From Flavobacteriaceae bacterium (GTDB lineage: Bacteria > Bacteroidota > Bacteroidia > Flavobacteriales > Flavobacteriaceae): DNA of 64,000 bases. Positions 16,326 through 26,106 of this stretch are shown here, one piece after another. The notes beneath the pieces are model-generated. The model worked only from the letters and a program-made list of their open reading frames with translations. It did not search any database and was not told the DNA's origin. Position 1 is the first letter of the stretch; each line of letters opens with the position of its first letter. The stretch lies in NCBI GenBank assembly GCA_013373385.1, contig JABXHX010000067.1, forward strand, positions 1-64,000, read 5' to 3'. Position numbers and translations under genes: made by a program.

Positions 16326-16793
16326 TTAAAAAGGAACAGCTTTGTTTACTTTTGTTCGCTTTAAATACAAAGTTAATCTATCATAATCAATAATGGCCTT
16401 TCCTTGTTCTAGAACATCTGCACCAATAATTCCGTGTACTTTTTTTGCATGATGTTGTTTTAAAGCCGTGTTTACATGTGTCAAATCAAAAAGTACCAAA
16501 TGACAATCATTGGTTTTCCACTTTCCAATTTCTAACGAATTATTTTCAGATTTTTGTGTTTCCATATCCGTTGCTCCAGCGCCAGCAGCTTTGGTATCAG
16601 AAACCTCTGCAATTAGCTGAAAACGTTCTATCAAATCTATGCCCACACAAGAATTTGAAGCACCTGTATCTAAAATAAATCGTCCTTTAATTCCATTTAT
16701 CTTAGCTTTGATTTCTAAATGATTTGTTGCCGTTTTTTTTAAGTTGATTTGAATGTATTTCTTTTTTGACAATACTTTTTTAAGACTAGCCAT
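16326..16793 (-). CDS. Single-domain retropepsin-like aspartyl protease
   Basis: 155 residues. The active-site motif FILDTGASNS (Asp42-Thr-Gly) and the second family segment HGIIGADVLEQGKAIIDYDRLTLYL place it in the clan AA, retropepsin-like group of bacterial proteases, which work as dimers with one Asp per chain. No signal peptide is seen, so it is probably cytoplasmic. It is divergent from tatD. Substrate unknown. Confidence 0.8.
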   Translation of the reverse strand: MASLKKVLSKKKYIQINLKKTATNHLEIKAKINGIKGRFILDTGASNSCVGIDLIERFQLIAEVSDTKAAGAGATDMETQKSENNSLEIGKWKTNDCHLVLFDLTHVNTALKQHHAKKVHGIIGADVLEQGKAIIDYDRLTLYLKRTKVNKAVPF

Positions 16794-16908
16794 TTAACTG
16801 TATTTTAGCAGTTGTAAAAATACAAATTCAATCATCAATTAATCATTTTAATCTTTAAAAGATATTTTAAAAACCGATAATTGATCACCGACAACTGATA
16901 ATTAATTT

Positions 16909-17673
16909 ATGATTACAGATACACATACCCATTTATATTCTGAGCAATTTGACGAGGATAGAGCAGCAATGATGCAACGCGCAAAAGACGCAGGAGTATC
17001 TCGATTTTTTATTCCTGCAATTGATAGTTCTTATACAGAACGTATGTTAGATTTAGAACAAAAATTTAACAAAGAGGTGTTTTTAATGATGGGCTTACAC
17101 CCAACTTCTGTTAAAGAAAACTACAAAGAAGAACTAACACACGTAAAAAAGTGGATTGATAAAAAAGATTTTGTTGCTATTGGCGAAATTGGAATTGATT
17201 TGTATTGGGACAAGACTTTTCTGCCTCAACAACAAGAAGCTTTTAGAATACAAATACAATGGGCAAAAGAAAAGAATTTGCCCATTGTAATACATTGTAG
17301 AGATGCATTTGATGAAATCTTTGACATACTAGAAACAGAAAAAGACGATCAATTGTTCGGAATTTTTCATTGCTTTACAGGCACTTTTGAACAAGCTCAA
17401 AAAGCCATTTCGTACAATATGAAATTAGGAATTGGCGGTGTTGCTACCTTTAAAAACGGAAAAATTGACAAGTTTCTAAATCAAATAGACCTCAAACATA
17501 TTGTGTTAGAAACCGATGCACCTTATTTAGCACCTACACCCTACAGAGGCAAGAGAAACGAAAGTAGCTATATAACACAAATAATAGAAAAATTAGCTGC
17601 TATTTACGGGAAAACTTTCGAAAAAATTGCCCAAATTACCACACAAAACTCAAAAGAAATTTTTAATCAATAA
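16909..17673 (+). CDS. tatD: TatD-family metal-dependent hydrolase (DNase)
   Basis: 254 residues with the complete TatD pattern: metal ligands in DTHTHLYSEQFDEDR (residues 4-18), MGLHPTSV, IGEIGIDLYWD with the bridging Glu, VIHCRDAFDE, FHCFTG and LETDAPYLAPTPYRGKRNES. Such proteins are Mg-dependent 3'-5' exonucleases linked to DNA repair and turnover. It starts its transcription unit, divergent from the retropepsin gene, and is followed 4 bp later by an envelope protein gene. Confidence 0.93.
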   Translation: MITDTHTHLYSEQFDEDRAAMMQRAKDAGVSRFFIPAIDSSYTERMLDLEQKFNKEVFLMMGLHPTSVKENYKEELTHVKKWIDKKDFVAIGEIGIDLYWDKTFLPQQQEAFRIQIQWAKEKNLPIVIHCRDAFDEIFDILETEKDDQLFGIFHCFTGTFEQAQKAISYNMKLGIGGVATFKNGKIDKFLNQIDLKHIVLETDAPYLAPTPYRGKRNESSYITQIIEKLAAIYGKTFEKIAQITTQNSKEIFNQ

Positions 17674-17677
17674 CAGC

Positions 17678-18772
17678 ATGAAAAAAAGATTCATTTTAAT
17701 ACTAATTTTAGCTACAAGCTTACAACTAACTGCGCAAGAATACCGAAAATATTGGAAAGATGGCAAATTAACTTGGAACGATTTTCAAGGAACCCATACT
17801 AAAAACAGCACCACCAATTTGGCATATACATTAAGCTACCATACTGATAAAAAGTTACTAGACAATGTGCTTTATTTTGGATTGTTTGCAGATGCTTACA
17901 TGGATAAAGCCTTATCGTTTACACACCCAAATTTCAGAAACAATGCTAATTTAGCTTATAATCAAGTTATTTTTAACTTGATAGAAATTAGTAAAAGAAA
18001 ATTACAAAAGGAGCTGATGTTGTTAGACAATATCTATCAATCGAGCTCTTTGTTAATGGATACCAAAAGTCAATTACAAAAAAGAATTTTAGATTTTCAA
18101 GAAGAAAGCAACAACGGGTTGATGTCTGAAATCACAGAAAAATGGAAGCTAATAACAGAAAAAGAGTTGGCAGAAATCCCAATATTTAACCTACCAGACT
18201 ACAAAAAAAGCAACTGGACCTACGGTTTGTATGGCGGATTAAATTACGGTATACAAGCTGGTGATTTTAAAGACATCTTTAACAACACTTTAGCGTTAAG
18301 TTTTGGTTTTGAATTCTCGTATCACAGAGTACTACTAGGTTTAAACATGTCTTTAACCAACAGTAAACTAAACAAAGATTTACAAGATAATTTATTGTTT
18401 ATTCCTAAAGGAGAAAAAAGTACTATTTCTATGTTTAACCTAACAGTTGGCTACCCGCTTTACGAGACCAATAAGTTAAAAATTGCACCATTTGTTGGCT
18501 ATGGTTCTACAGCTTTAGGTGAAACTGGAGATAAAAAGAACAAGACTGAAACTACTACAAGCACGAGTATTTTCGGACTGAACTTTGATTTTAAAAACAG
18601 GAAAAGAGTCAACTTTACTCCTATGCTATTAAACATCAGAGAAGAAGGAAATAGTTATATTAGAGCGCAATTTTTTATGGCAAAATCTAATTTTAATCCG
18701 AATTTGAGCGGGTATAGTTTCCATATTGGTATTGCATACGGAATTGAGGGAAGGTTTTTGTCTAAAAAATAA
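17678..18772 (+). CDS. Secreted protein with C-terminal beta-barrel-like region, unknown function
   Basis: The start at 17678 gives a signal peptide (MKKRFILILILATSLQLTAQ); the frame extension upstream overlaps tatD and is rejected. 364 residues. The first ~150 mature residues are alpha-helical and begin with YWKDGKLTWNDFQGT, reminiscent of the start of DUF922-type putative peptidases but without a seen zinc motif. From about residue 200 there are alternating Gly/aromatic strands (YGLYGGLNYGIQ, LSFGFEFSY, FVGYGSTALGE) ending in IEGRFLSKK, which suggests an outer-membrane barrel. It stops directly before ogt. Confidence 0.65.
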   Translation: MKKRFILILILATSLQLTAQEYRKYWKDGKLTWNDFQGTHTKNSTTNLAYTLSYHTDKKLLDNVLYFGLFADAYMDKALSFTHPNFRNNANLAYNQVIFNLIEISKRKLQKELMLLDNIYQSSSLLMDTKSQLQKRILDFQEESNNGLMSEITEKWKLITEKELAEIPIFNLPDYKKSNWTYGLYGGLNYGIQAGDFKDIFNNTLALSFGFEFSYHRVLLGLNMSLTNSKLNKDLQDNLLFIPKGEKSTISMFNLTVGYPLYETNKLKIAPFVGYGSTALGETGDKKNKTETTTSTSIFGLNFDFKNRKRVNFTPMLLNIREEGNSYIRAQFFMAKSNFNPNLSGYSFHIGIAYGIEGRFLSKK

Positions 18773-19258
18773 ATGAAAGTCAAAACCACATACTACAAAT
18801 CTCCTATAGGAATTTTAGAGATTGTTGGAGATAAAGAAGGCGTACAAAAGCTATCTATTTTAGATGTTGATTTTACTACGCCTTTAAAAGAAGAGATCCC
18901 TAAAGAGCTGCAGCAATGTGTTGAGCAACTAGACGAATATTTTGCTGGCGGTAGAAAAGAATTTCATATACAACTTAATCCAAAGGGAACAGAGTTTCAG
19001 CAAAAAGTTTGGAAAGAATTATTAAACATTCCGTTTGCAAAAACCAGAACCTATTTAGAACAAACCAAGGCTCTTGGAGATGTAAAAGCCATTAGAGCAG
19101 TTGCTTCCGCTAATGGTAAAAACCCCATAGCAATTATTATTCCATGTCATAGAGTCATAGGCTCAGATGGTTCTTTAACAGGTTTTGCAAGTGGTATTTG
19201 GCGTAAAAAGTGGCTGTTAGAACATGAAAGTCCGGCAAAACAACAAAAGTTGTTTTAG
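18773..19258 (+). CDS. ogt: Methylated-DNA-[protein]-cysteine S-methyltransferase
   Basis: 161 residues with the acceptor cysteine Cys125 in IIIPCHRVIGSDGSLTGF and the DNA-contacting RAVASANGKNP helix just before it. It repairs O6-methylguanine and O4-methylthymine by irreversible transfer of the methyl group to that cysteine. It begins at the base after the preceding stop codon. A relative without the cysteine lies at 47956-48291. Confidence 0.92.
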   Translation: MKVKTTYYKSPIGILEIVGDKEGVQKLSILDVDFTTPLKEEIPKELQQCVEQLDEYFAGGRKEFHIQLNPKGTEFQQKVWKELLNIPFAKTRTYLEQTKALGDVKAIRAVASANGKNPIAIIIPCHRVIGSDGSLTGFASGIWRKKWLLEHESPAKQQKLF

Positions 19259-19290
19259 ACTATTTTTACATTTTTGAACGTTAGCAGTAT

Positions 19291-22200
19291 ATGGCTAAAA
19301 AACTATTTTTTTGTATCTGCCTTTTCTTAGGTCTAGTTTCAAATGCACAAACTATATCTAAAAATTTTCGTTCAAAAACATATACACTAGTAAAAGACAC
19401 CATACAATTTGACTCTGTTAACATCAACTCACAAAAATTTACAGTCTTAGATTATCAGAAAAACAAAATTCCAGCTACAGCATACCAAGTAAATTTTATC
19501 AAAGCACAGCTTATTATCAATGCTAAAAAATACCCAATCATTACCATTGAATACTTTCGGTTTCCAGATTTCATTACAAAAACATACCAAGAATTTGACG
19601 AGAAAATTATCGTTCCAGATACAAAAAACACTCAGAAACTATACAGTTTAACCACAAATAAAAAGAAAGCGCAAAGCACTATTTTTGGAGATTTAGATGC
19701 AAAAGGGAACATTACAAGAGGACTAACCATTGGTAATAATCAAAACGCTGTGGTAAATTCTTCATTAGACTTAACCCTAAAAGGAAACCTATCTAAAGAC
19801 ATTACGCTGAAAGCTAATATTTTTGACACCAATATTCCGCTACAAGAAAATGGATATTCACAAAATATTACAGATTTCGATAGAATTTTTATTGAGTTTG
19901 AACACAAAAAATGGCGTGTAAAAGCGGGTGATTTAGATTTAAAAAATAGCGAAAGTTATTTTATGCCTTTCACCAAAAAAGTGGCAGGGATAGAAGCAGC
20001 AGCCAATCTTTCAGAGCGCACAAACATGCTTGCTTCTGGCGCCATAGTTAGAGGAAAATTTGGCGAGTATAGATTTATTGGAAAAGAAGGCAATCAAGGA
20101 CCTTATAAAATTATTGGCCCTAACAATCAAGCTTTTTTAATTATTGTTGCAGGAAGCGAATCGTTATTCTTAAATGGTAGATTGTTAAAACGAGGAGAAA
20201 CAAAAGATTATACTATAGATTATAATACCTCTGAAATTAGGTTTAATACCACATTACCTATTACCAATGATATGCGTTTTCATTTAGACTACCAATATTC
20301 AGATAGAAATTACACACGATTCATCACCTATGAAAAAGCAAGTTATAACTCAGACAACTTTAGTGTAAATGGTTATTTTTACAATGAAAATGATGCAAAA
20401 AATCAACCTATACAACAACAGTTATCAGATGAGCACAAACAAATATTAGCAAATGCTGGAAACGATACATCTAAAATGTACGCCAATAGTGCTTACGAAG
20501 ATTCGTACTCAGAAAACAAAATTCTCTATAAAAGAATACTTTCTGGAAATGCAGAAGTCTTTGAACATTCAACAAATAAAAATGATCAATTATATACAGT
20601 TGCATTTACTTTTGTTGGCGCAAATAAAGGAGCTTATGCGTTAGACAAAACCATTGCTTTAGGGAATATTTATAAATACGTTGGTATAAATTCGGGTAGC
20701 TATAACCCAGTAATTAAGCTTGTTGCTCCTACAAAATCACAAACTTATGCAATAAACACCACCTATCAACCTTCTGAAAAGACACGCTTTTTTTCAGAAA
20801 TCGCTGTTAGTAATAACGATGCCAATTTGTTTTCTTCTTTAGATGATAATCAGAATAAAGGGTTAGCAGCAAAAATAAATTGGAAACAATTGTATGGCAA
20901 AACTACATGGAAATTTTCTACTGATATTGGCTACGAGTTTTTGCACCAATATTTTGCCACAGAACAAGGCTTTGATGCACCAGAATTTGAGCGCGATTGG
21001 AATATAGTAAATCCCACTGGAAACAGACATCAAATCAACACCCTTTTAACATTAAGCAAGGAAAAGAAAGCCTACTACACTTACGGATTTAATCTTATGA
21101 GTTATACTGGTTTTTATAACGGAATTAAGCACAATTTTAACAGTAAAAACACTTTTAATAAAACCAGTTTTAGCACCAAAATAAGCTTACTAAACAATAC
21201 TTCAACAATAGAAAAGAATAGCTTTTTAAGGGCTAAAGGAAAAATAGAGCATTCGCTTGCTAAATCGTGGATTGGTGGCTTCTTAAATCTAGAAAGTAAC
21301 GAACGAGTTTTAAAAGCCACCCAACAACTAAACACTTTAAGTCATCGGTTTAAAGAATACGAAACCTATATTGGTATTGGAGATAGTACAAAAACCTATT
21401 CTAAATTAGGATTTAATTACAGAACAAACGATAGTATACGAAACAACAAGTTTACAAACATAAACACTCGAAAAACATTTTATTTACACAGTAAACTTTT
21501 ACAAAATACAAATAGTAATCTGTCAGTTTTCACCAATTACAGAATCACCAACAATACTTTTACCAATAACGAAAAAGCCTTAAATTCTAAAATTATATAC
21601 CGTCAGAAATTATTTCAGAACTTTATTAATTTTAACTCGGTGTACGAAACCTCTTCTGGCAATATTGCCAGACAAGAATACGTGTATATTAAAACAGAAC
21701 CTGGACAAGGATTTTATACTTGGATTGACTACAACAACAACGGAATTAAAGAATTTAATGAGTTTGAAATTGCCATTTATAAAGATCAAGCAACATATTT
21801 AAGAGTTGCCTTACCTAACCTCACATACATCAATACCCAAAGGGCTAAATGGGCACAGGTATTTACCGTAAACCCTTCTCAATGGGCAAACAAAAATGGG
21901 TTAAAAAAAATAGTGTCTCATTTTTACAATCAAACCCATTTTATTATTAACAATGAACAGCAACGTACTAACAACACGTTTAATTTGAATCCGTTTTACA
22001 TACATAAAACCAAACAATTAGGTTTAAATTACAACTTAAAAAACAGCTTGTATTTCAATAAAAACTTACAAAAGTACAGTGCTATTTTCACCTATGCTAC
22101 TTCTAAAAACAATCAATTGTATTTTATTGGAAGCCAAGAAAACAACACCAAATTACATCAATTAGAGCTAATACATAAACTCAGTACTTTTTGGATTTTT

Positions 22201-22668
22201 GATTTTACAACAAACACTTCTACAAACAAAGTGGTAACAGAAAATTTTGCGAATCAAAATTATCAAATAGATGCTTTTAAAATAGCTCCTAAATTTACTT
22301 TTGAATACAGTAAAAATCATCAGTTTTCTTTCTTCTATAATTATAAGAATAAAGAAAATAAAATGGTAAATTTTGAAATTTTAAAGCAGCAAAAAATAGG
22401 AAGCTCATATTTTTATCAAACTAAAAAAAACACCTTACTTAGAGCAGAAATCAATTTATTTTTAAATGATTTTACAGGAAATCAAAACACACCGGTTGCC
22501 TATCAAATGCTAGAAGGCTTACAAGCAGGGAAAAACTATACATGGTCTGCAATTATTCAAAAAAAAATAAACTCCTTTATCAACTTAAATTTCAATTACT
22601 TAGGTAGAAAAAGTAAAAACACTTCAACAATACACACTGGTTCTATACAATTAAGAGCTAATTTTTAG
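19291..22668 (+). CDS. Large secreted beta-rich surface or outer-membrane protein
   Basis: 1125 residues with a signal peptide (MAKKLFFCICLFLGLVSNAQ). It belongs to a set of large Bacteroidota proteins that share a segment of the kind seen here at about residues 125-220 (FGDLDAKGNITRGLTIGNNQNAVVNSSL, then DFDRIFIEFEHKKWRVKAGDLDLKNS). The rest is almost wholly short amphipathic strands with many Asn, Tyr and Phe, ending in SIQLRANF, a typical barrel terminus. An outer-membrane location is inferred. No enzyme motif is seen. It starts 32 bp after ogt. Confidence 0.75.
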   Translation: MAKKLFFCICLFLGLVSNAQTISKNFRSKTYTLVKDTIQFDSVNINSQKFTVLDYQKNKIPATAYQVNFIKAQLIINAKKYPIITIEYFRFPDFITKTYQEFDEKIIVPDTKNTQKLYSLTTNKKKAQSTIFGDLDAKGNITRGLTIGNNQNAVVNSSLDLTLKGNLSKDITLKANIFDTNIPLQENGYSQNITDFDRIFIEFEHKKWRVKAGDLDLKNSESYFMPFTKKVAGIEAAANLSERTNMLASGAIVRGKFGEYRFIGKEGNQGPYKIIGPNNQAFLIIVAGSESLFLNGRLLKRGETKDYTIDYNTSEIRFNTTLPITNDMRFHLDYQYSDRNYTRFITYEKASYNSDNFSVNGYFYNENDAKNQPIQQQLSDEHKQILANAGNDTSKMYANSAYEDSYSENKILYKRILSGNAEVFEHSTNKNDQLYTVAFTFVGANKGAYALDKTIALGNIYKYVGINSGSYNPVIKLVAPTKSQTYAINTTYQPSEKTRFFSEIAVSNNDANLFSSLDDNQNKGLAAKINWKQLYGKTTWKFSTDIGYEFLHQYFATEQGFDAPEFERDWNIVNPTGNRHQINTLLTLSKEKKAYYTYGFNLMSYTGFYNGIKHNFNSKNTFNKTSFSTKISLLNNTSTIEKNSFLRAKGKIEHSLAKSWIGGFLNLESNERVLKATQQLNTLSHRFKEYETYIGIGDSTKTYSKLGFNYRTNDSIRNNKFTNINTRKTFYLHSKLLQNTNSNLSVFTNYRITNNTFTNNEKALNSKIIYRQKLFQNFINFNSVYETSSGNIARQEYVYIKTEPGQGFYTWIDYNNNGIKEFNEFEIAIYKDQATYLRVALPNLTYINTQRAKWAQVFTVNPSQWANKNGLKKIVSHFYNQTHFIINNEQQRTNNTFNLNPFYIHKTKQLGLNYNLKNSLYFNKNLQKYSAIFTYATSKNNQLYFIGSQENNTKLHQLELIHKLSTFWIFDFTTNTSTNKVVTENFANQNYQIDAFKIAPKFTFEYSKNHQFSFFYNYKNKENKMVNFEILKQQKIGSSYFYQTKKNTLLRAEINLFLNDFTGNQNTPVAYQMLEGLQAGKNYTWSAIIQKKINSFINLNFNYLGRKSKNTSTIHTGSIQLRANF

Positions 22669-22695
22669 TACTTTTACCTTAATAAGAAAACGAAT

Positions 22696-23244
22696 ATGAA
22701 AAAACTTACAACACTTTGCCTTTTTCTATTAATTTCAACAATTACGCTTGCACAAGAAAAAGACACCATTTCTCAAAATAATCAAAAAAAACACGAGCTA
22801 AAAATAAATAGCACCAATCTTATCGCTTTTAAATGGTTTGATGTTTCTTACGAATATTTGATAAACAAAGAATCTTCTTTTGGAACCGCGTTATTAATTA
22901 GTTTTAACAATGATAACGGGCTTGATGCTTACAAAACTTTTTCTTTAACACCTTATTACAGACGTTATTTTTCTAAAAACTTTGCAAAAGGTTTTTTTAT
23001 AGAAAGTTTTGGTATGCTAAACACATATAAATGGCTTAACACCTATTATGGAGCACCATCAACAACTCATTCTAGAACAAACTTTGCTTTAGGAGTTAGT
23101 GCTGGTGGTAAGTTTGTTACTAATAACGGATTTGTAGCCGAAGTCTATTTAGGACTTGGAAGAAACCTATTTAACAACTCTAATAATTATTATGACAATG
23201 AAGTTGTTGGTAGAGGAGGTATTTCTTTAGGCTATAGATTTTAA
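22696..23244 (+). CDS. Outer-membrane beta-barrel protein (first of two paralogues)
   Basis: 182 residues with a signal peptide (to ITLAQ) and an eight-strand-barrel pattern ending in aromatic SLGYRF. Its LKINSTNLIAFKWFDVSYEYL, LTPYYRRYFS and GGKFVTNNGFVAEVYLGLGRNLF segments line up with EIKVDLFDALVLKSVEITYERYL, ITPFFRHYFS and GIKYVSDGGLTIDIYGGAGRNLF of the next gene, so the two are tandem paralogues. DUF3575-like barrels look similar. Function unknown. Confidence 0.75.
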   Translation: MKKLTTLCLFLLISTITLAQEKDTISQNNQKKHELKINSTNLIAFKWFDVSYEYLINKESSFGTALLISFNNDNGLDAYKTFSLTPYYRRYFSKNFAKGFFIESFGMLNTYKWLNTYYGAPSTTHSRTNFALGVSAGGKFVTNNGFVAEVYLGLGRNLFNNSNNYYDNEVVGRGGISLGYRF

Positions 23245-23342
23245 TATAAATTTAAAAATAGCTCTAATTTAGCATTTTGTTATACTTGTTATTGTTGTAT
23301 AACGTTATATATACAAATCTTATATAAATAATCTAAAAAAAA

Positions 23343-23843
23343 ATGAAAAAACTTTTTGTTGCAATTGCATTCTTAACCACGGCTATTACTCAAGCACAAC
23401 AAGAAATTAAAGTAGATCTTTTTGACGCCCTAGTCTTAAAATCTGTAGAAATTACTTATGAAAGATATTTAGACGAGCAATCTTCTGTAGGTATTTCTGG
23501 GTTCCTCAATTTTGAAAAAAACAGTGCTGATTTTAAATACAACGAAAAAAGAGCCATTACTCCATTTTTTAGGCATTATTTTTCTACCGATAGAAATTGG
23601 AATTTCTTTGGTGAAGGTTTTTTCTCTTTTAATTTTGGAGAAAAAGAAATAGAAATGATTGGCGGCCCAAATACTTATGAAGATTATACCGATGGCGCAT
23701 TGGGTATTGCTATAGGTATCAAATATGTTTCTGACGGCGGACTTACCATTGATATTTACGGTGGTGCAGGGCGTAATTTATTTAGCGAAAACTCACCAAT
23801 TGTTGTTCCAAGACTTGGTGTAAATATTGGTTGGAGATTTTAG
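23343..23843 (+). CDS. Outer-membrane beta-barrel protein (second of two paralogues)
   Basis: 166 residues, signal peptide MKKLFVAIAFLTTAITQAQQ, then barrel strands and the aromatic end VNIGWRF. It aligns over its whole length with the preceding gene product, sharing the motif G(R)NLF before the last strand. The 98-bp AT-rich gap between them may hold a promoter. A strong terminator follows. Confidence 0.75.
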   Translation: MKKLFVAIAFLTTAITQAQQEIKVDLFDALVLKSVEITYERYLDEQSSVGISGFLNFEKNSADFKYNEKRAITPFFRHYFSTDRNWNFFGEGFFSFNFGEKEIEMIGGPNTYEDYTDGALGIAIGIKYVSDGGLTIDIYGGAGRNLFSENSPIVVPRLGVNIGWRF

Positions 23844-23862
23844 AATAAAGTCTCTATAAATT

Positions 23863-23897
23863 AAAAAACCTCATCAAATTTTTGATGAGGTTTTTTT
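23863..23897 (+). terminator. Bidirectional intrinsic terminator
   Basis: CCTCATCAA pairs with TTGATGAGG around an ATTT loop. It is flanked by an A run before and a T run after, between convergent genes (barrel protein and glyS). Confidence 0.88.
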
Positions 23898-23912
23898 GTT
23901 CTTTCACTTGTA

Positions 23913-25454
23913 TTACATTTTCTGTAACCAAGCTTTTACATTTACTTCTTGATTAATAATGTTTCTTAATTCTGAAATAGCAACACGTTTTTGCTCCATG
24001 GTGTCTCTATGACGGATGGTAACCATATGATCTTCTAAAGTGTCATGATCTACTGTGATACAAAATGGAGTTCCTGCTGCATCTTGACGACGGTATCTTC
24101 TTCCTACTGCATCTTTTTCATCATAAGAAACTGCAAAATCCCATTTTAAGTCATCAACAATTTTACGCGCAACTTCTGGCAAACCATCTTTCTTAACTAA
24201 TGGCAAAATAGCCGCTTTTGTTGGTGCTAATACTGCAGGTAATTTTAATACAGTTCTAGTTGTTCCATTCTCTAAGGCTTCTTCTTGTAGCGAATTAGAA
24301 AAAACAGCTAAGAACATACGATCTAGACCAATAGAAGTTTCTACTACGTAAGGTGTGTAATTTTGATTGTCTTCATGATCGAAATATTGTAGTTTCTTTC
24401 CTGAAAATTCTTCATGTGCTTTTAAATCAAAATCAGTACGAGAGTGAATTCCTTCTAATTCTTTAAATCCGAATGGAAATTTAAATTCAATATCAGCCGC
24501 AGCATCTGCATAATGCGCTAATTTTTCATGGTCGTGAAAACGATAATTATCAGCACCCATTCCTAATGATAAATGCCATTTTAAACGCGTTTCTTTCCAC
24601 TGTTCATACCATTCTTTTTGAGTTCCTGGTTTTACAAAAAATTGCATTTCCATTTGCTCAAACTCACGCATTCTAAAGATAAATTGACGCGCTACAATTT
24701 CGTTACGGAACGCTTTACCTGTTTGTGCTATTCCGAAAGGAATTTTCATACGTCCTGTTTTTTGCACGTTTAAGAAATTTACAAAAATACCTTGTGCAGT
24801 TTCTGGGCGCAAGTATAAATCCATCGCTGTATCTGCAGAAGCTCCTAACTTTGTTCCAAACATTAAGTTAAATTGCTTTACTTCTGTCCAGTTTTTAGAA
24901 CCTGTTAACGGATCTGAAATCCCCAATTCTTCAATTAAGGCTTTTACATCTGCTAAGTCTTCGTTTTCTAACGATTTTGCTAATCGGCTTAAAACAGCAT
25001 CAATTTTTTCTTGATAGCCTAACACCCTACCGTTGGTAGAAACAAACTCTTCTTTGTTAAAAGCAGCACCAAAACGTTTGGCTGCTTTGGCAACTTCTTT
25101 ATCAATTTTTGCTTCAATTTTTGCGCAATAATCTTCCACTAAAACATCGGCTCTGTATCGTTTTTTAGAATCTTTATTATCTATTAATGGATCGTTAAAA
25201 GCATCTACATGCCCAGAAGCTTTCCAAGTGGTTGGGTGCATTAAAATTGCAGCATCAATTCCCACAATATTTTCGTGCATTTGCACCATTGCTTTCCACC
25301 AATAATCGCGAATATTTTTCTTTAGTTCTACTCCGTTTTGAGCGTAATCGTACACAGCACTCAATCCGTCATAAATTTCTGATGATTGAAATACGTATCC
25401 ATACTCTTTTGCGTGCGATAATACTTTTTTAAACTGATCTTCTTGTTTTGCCAT
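23913..25454 (-). CDS. glyS: Glycyl-tRNA synthetase (class II, single-chain type)
   Basis: 513 residues, the dimeric GlyRS type. Seen are the N-terminal FQSSEIYDGLSAVYDYAQNG, MHPTTWKASGHVDAFNDPL, class II motif 2 (GIAQTGKAFRNEIVARQFIFRMREFEQMEMQFF) and motif 3 (SIGLDRMFLA), then the anticodon-binding domain (KAAILPLVKKDGL). It charges tRNA-Gly with glycine. It stands as its own unit with a terminator behind it. Confidence 0.97.
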   Translation of the reverse strand: MAKQEDQFKKVLSHAKEYGYVFQSSEIYDGLSAVYDYAQNGVELKKNIRDYWWKAMVQMHENIVGIDAAILMHPTTWKASGHVDAFNDPLIDNKDSKKRYRADVLVEDYCAKIEAKIDKEVAKAAKRFGAAFNKEEFVSTNGRVLGYQEKIDAVLSRLAKSLENEDLADVKALIEELGISDPLTGSKNWTEVKQFNLMFGTKLGASADTAMDLYLRPETAQGIFVNFLNVQKTGRMKIPFGIAQTGKAFRNEIVARQFIFRMREFEQMEMQFFVKPGTQKEWYEQWKETRLKWHLSLGMGADNYRFHDHEKLAHYADAAADIEFKFPFGFKELEGIHSRTDFDLKAHEEFSGKKLQYFDHEDNQNYTPYVVETSIGLDRMFLAVFSNSLQEEALENGTTRTVLKLPAVLAPTKAAILPLVKKDGLPEVARKIVDDLKWDFAVSYDEKDAVGRRYRRQDAAGTPFCITVDHDTLEDHMVTIRHRDTMEQKRVAISELRNIINQEVNVKAWLQKM

Positions 25455-25500
25455 AATGAACGCAAAGATACATCAATCTAAAAAAAGTTAACAAGAAAAA

Positions 25501-26064
25501 TTAATGAAGTTTCTTACAACGATACACAAAGGCTGGCGGTAAATTTAACAATTCAAAATCTAATGAAATTGCATCTTTAAAAACAGCTTTTAATTGCTTG
25601 TAATAGGTTAAGCTATACTGATACTGAATAAACGTTCCTTTTTGCTCTAAACTGTATAAAGATTTTTTTAAAATTGCTGTAGATATTTCGTTAGGTATTA
25701 TGGTTAAGGGCAAACTAGAGATAATATGGCACGCTTTAGAAAAACCTAATTTCTTTAATTCTTCGTTGATGTGTTCTGCAGAAGTTTTGAGCACTGTTAA
25801 CTGCGGATGTTTTATTTTTTGTAAATGCTGATAAAAATCATCATTCACTTCAAAACAAATAAGCTGTGCATCTGGAGTTAGTTTTTTTAATATCTGATGG
25901 GTAATTACTCCGTTTCCTGGGCCTAATTCTACAAGAACTTTTGCCATAGAAAAATCTATTTGTTTTAACATTCTTTGTGCTAAAAACCTAGAGCTAGGCG
26001 CAATGGTTCCAGATGTTTTTAGGTTTTTTACAGCAACTTTAAAAAAGTCTATTCTTTTATCCAC
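25501..26064 (-). CDS. SAM-dependent methyltransferase (rRNA/phospholipid methylase-like)
   Basis: 187 residues of a class I methyltransferase. The SAM site is VLVELGPGNGVITHQIL, and a later CHIISSLPLTIIPNEIS resembles the substrate motif of rRNA adenine dimethylases and bacterial phosphatidylethanolamine N-methyltransferases (PmtA). The N-terminus (FFKVAVKNLKTSGTIAPSSRFLAQRML) matches the PmtA-like group, in which lipids are methylated. The substrate cannot be decided. It is divergent from comF with a 42-bp gap. Confidence 0.75.
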   Translation of the reverse strand: MDKRIDFFKVAVKNLKTSGTIAPSSRFLAQRMLKQIDFSMAKVLVELGPGNGVITHQILKKLTPDAQLICFEVNDDFYQHLQKIKHPQLTVLKTSAEHINEELKKLGFSKACHIISSLPLTIIPNEISTAILKKSLYSLEQKGTFIQYQYSLTYYKQLKAVFKDAISLDFELLNLPPAFVYRCKKLH

Positions 26065-26106
26065 TCAATTATTTTTTAGTATCTTAACTCAAAAAAAGCT
26101 AAGAAG

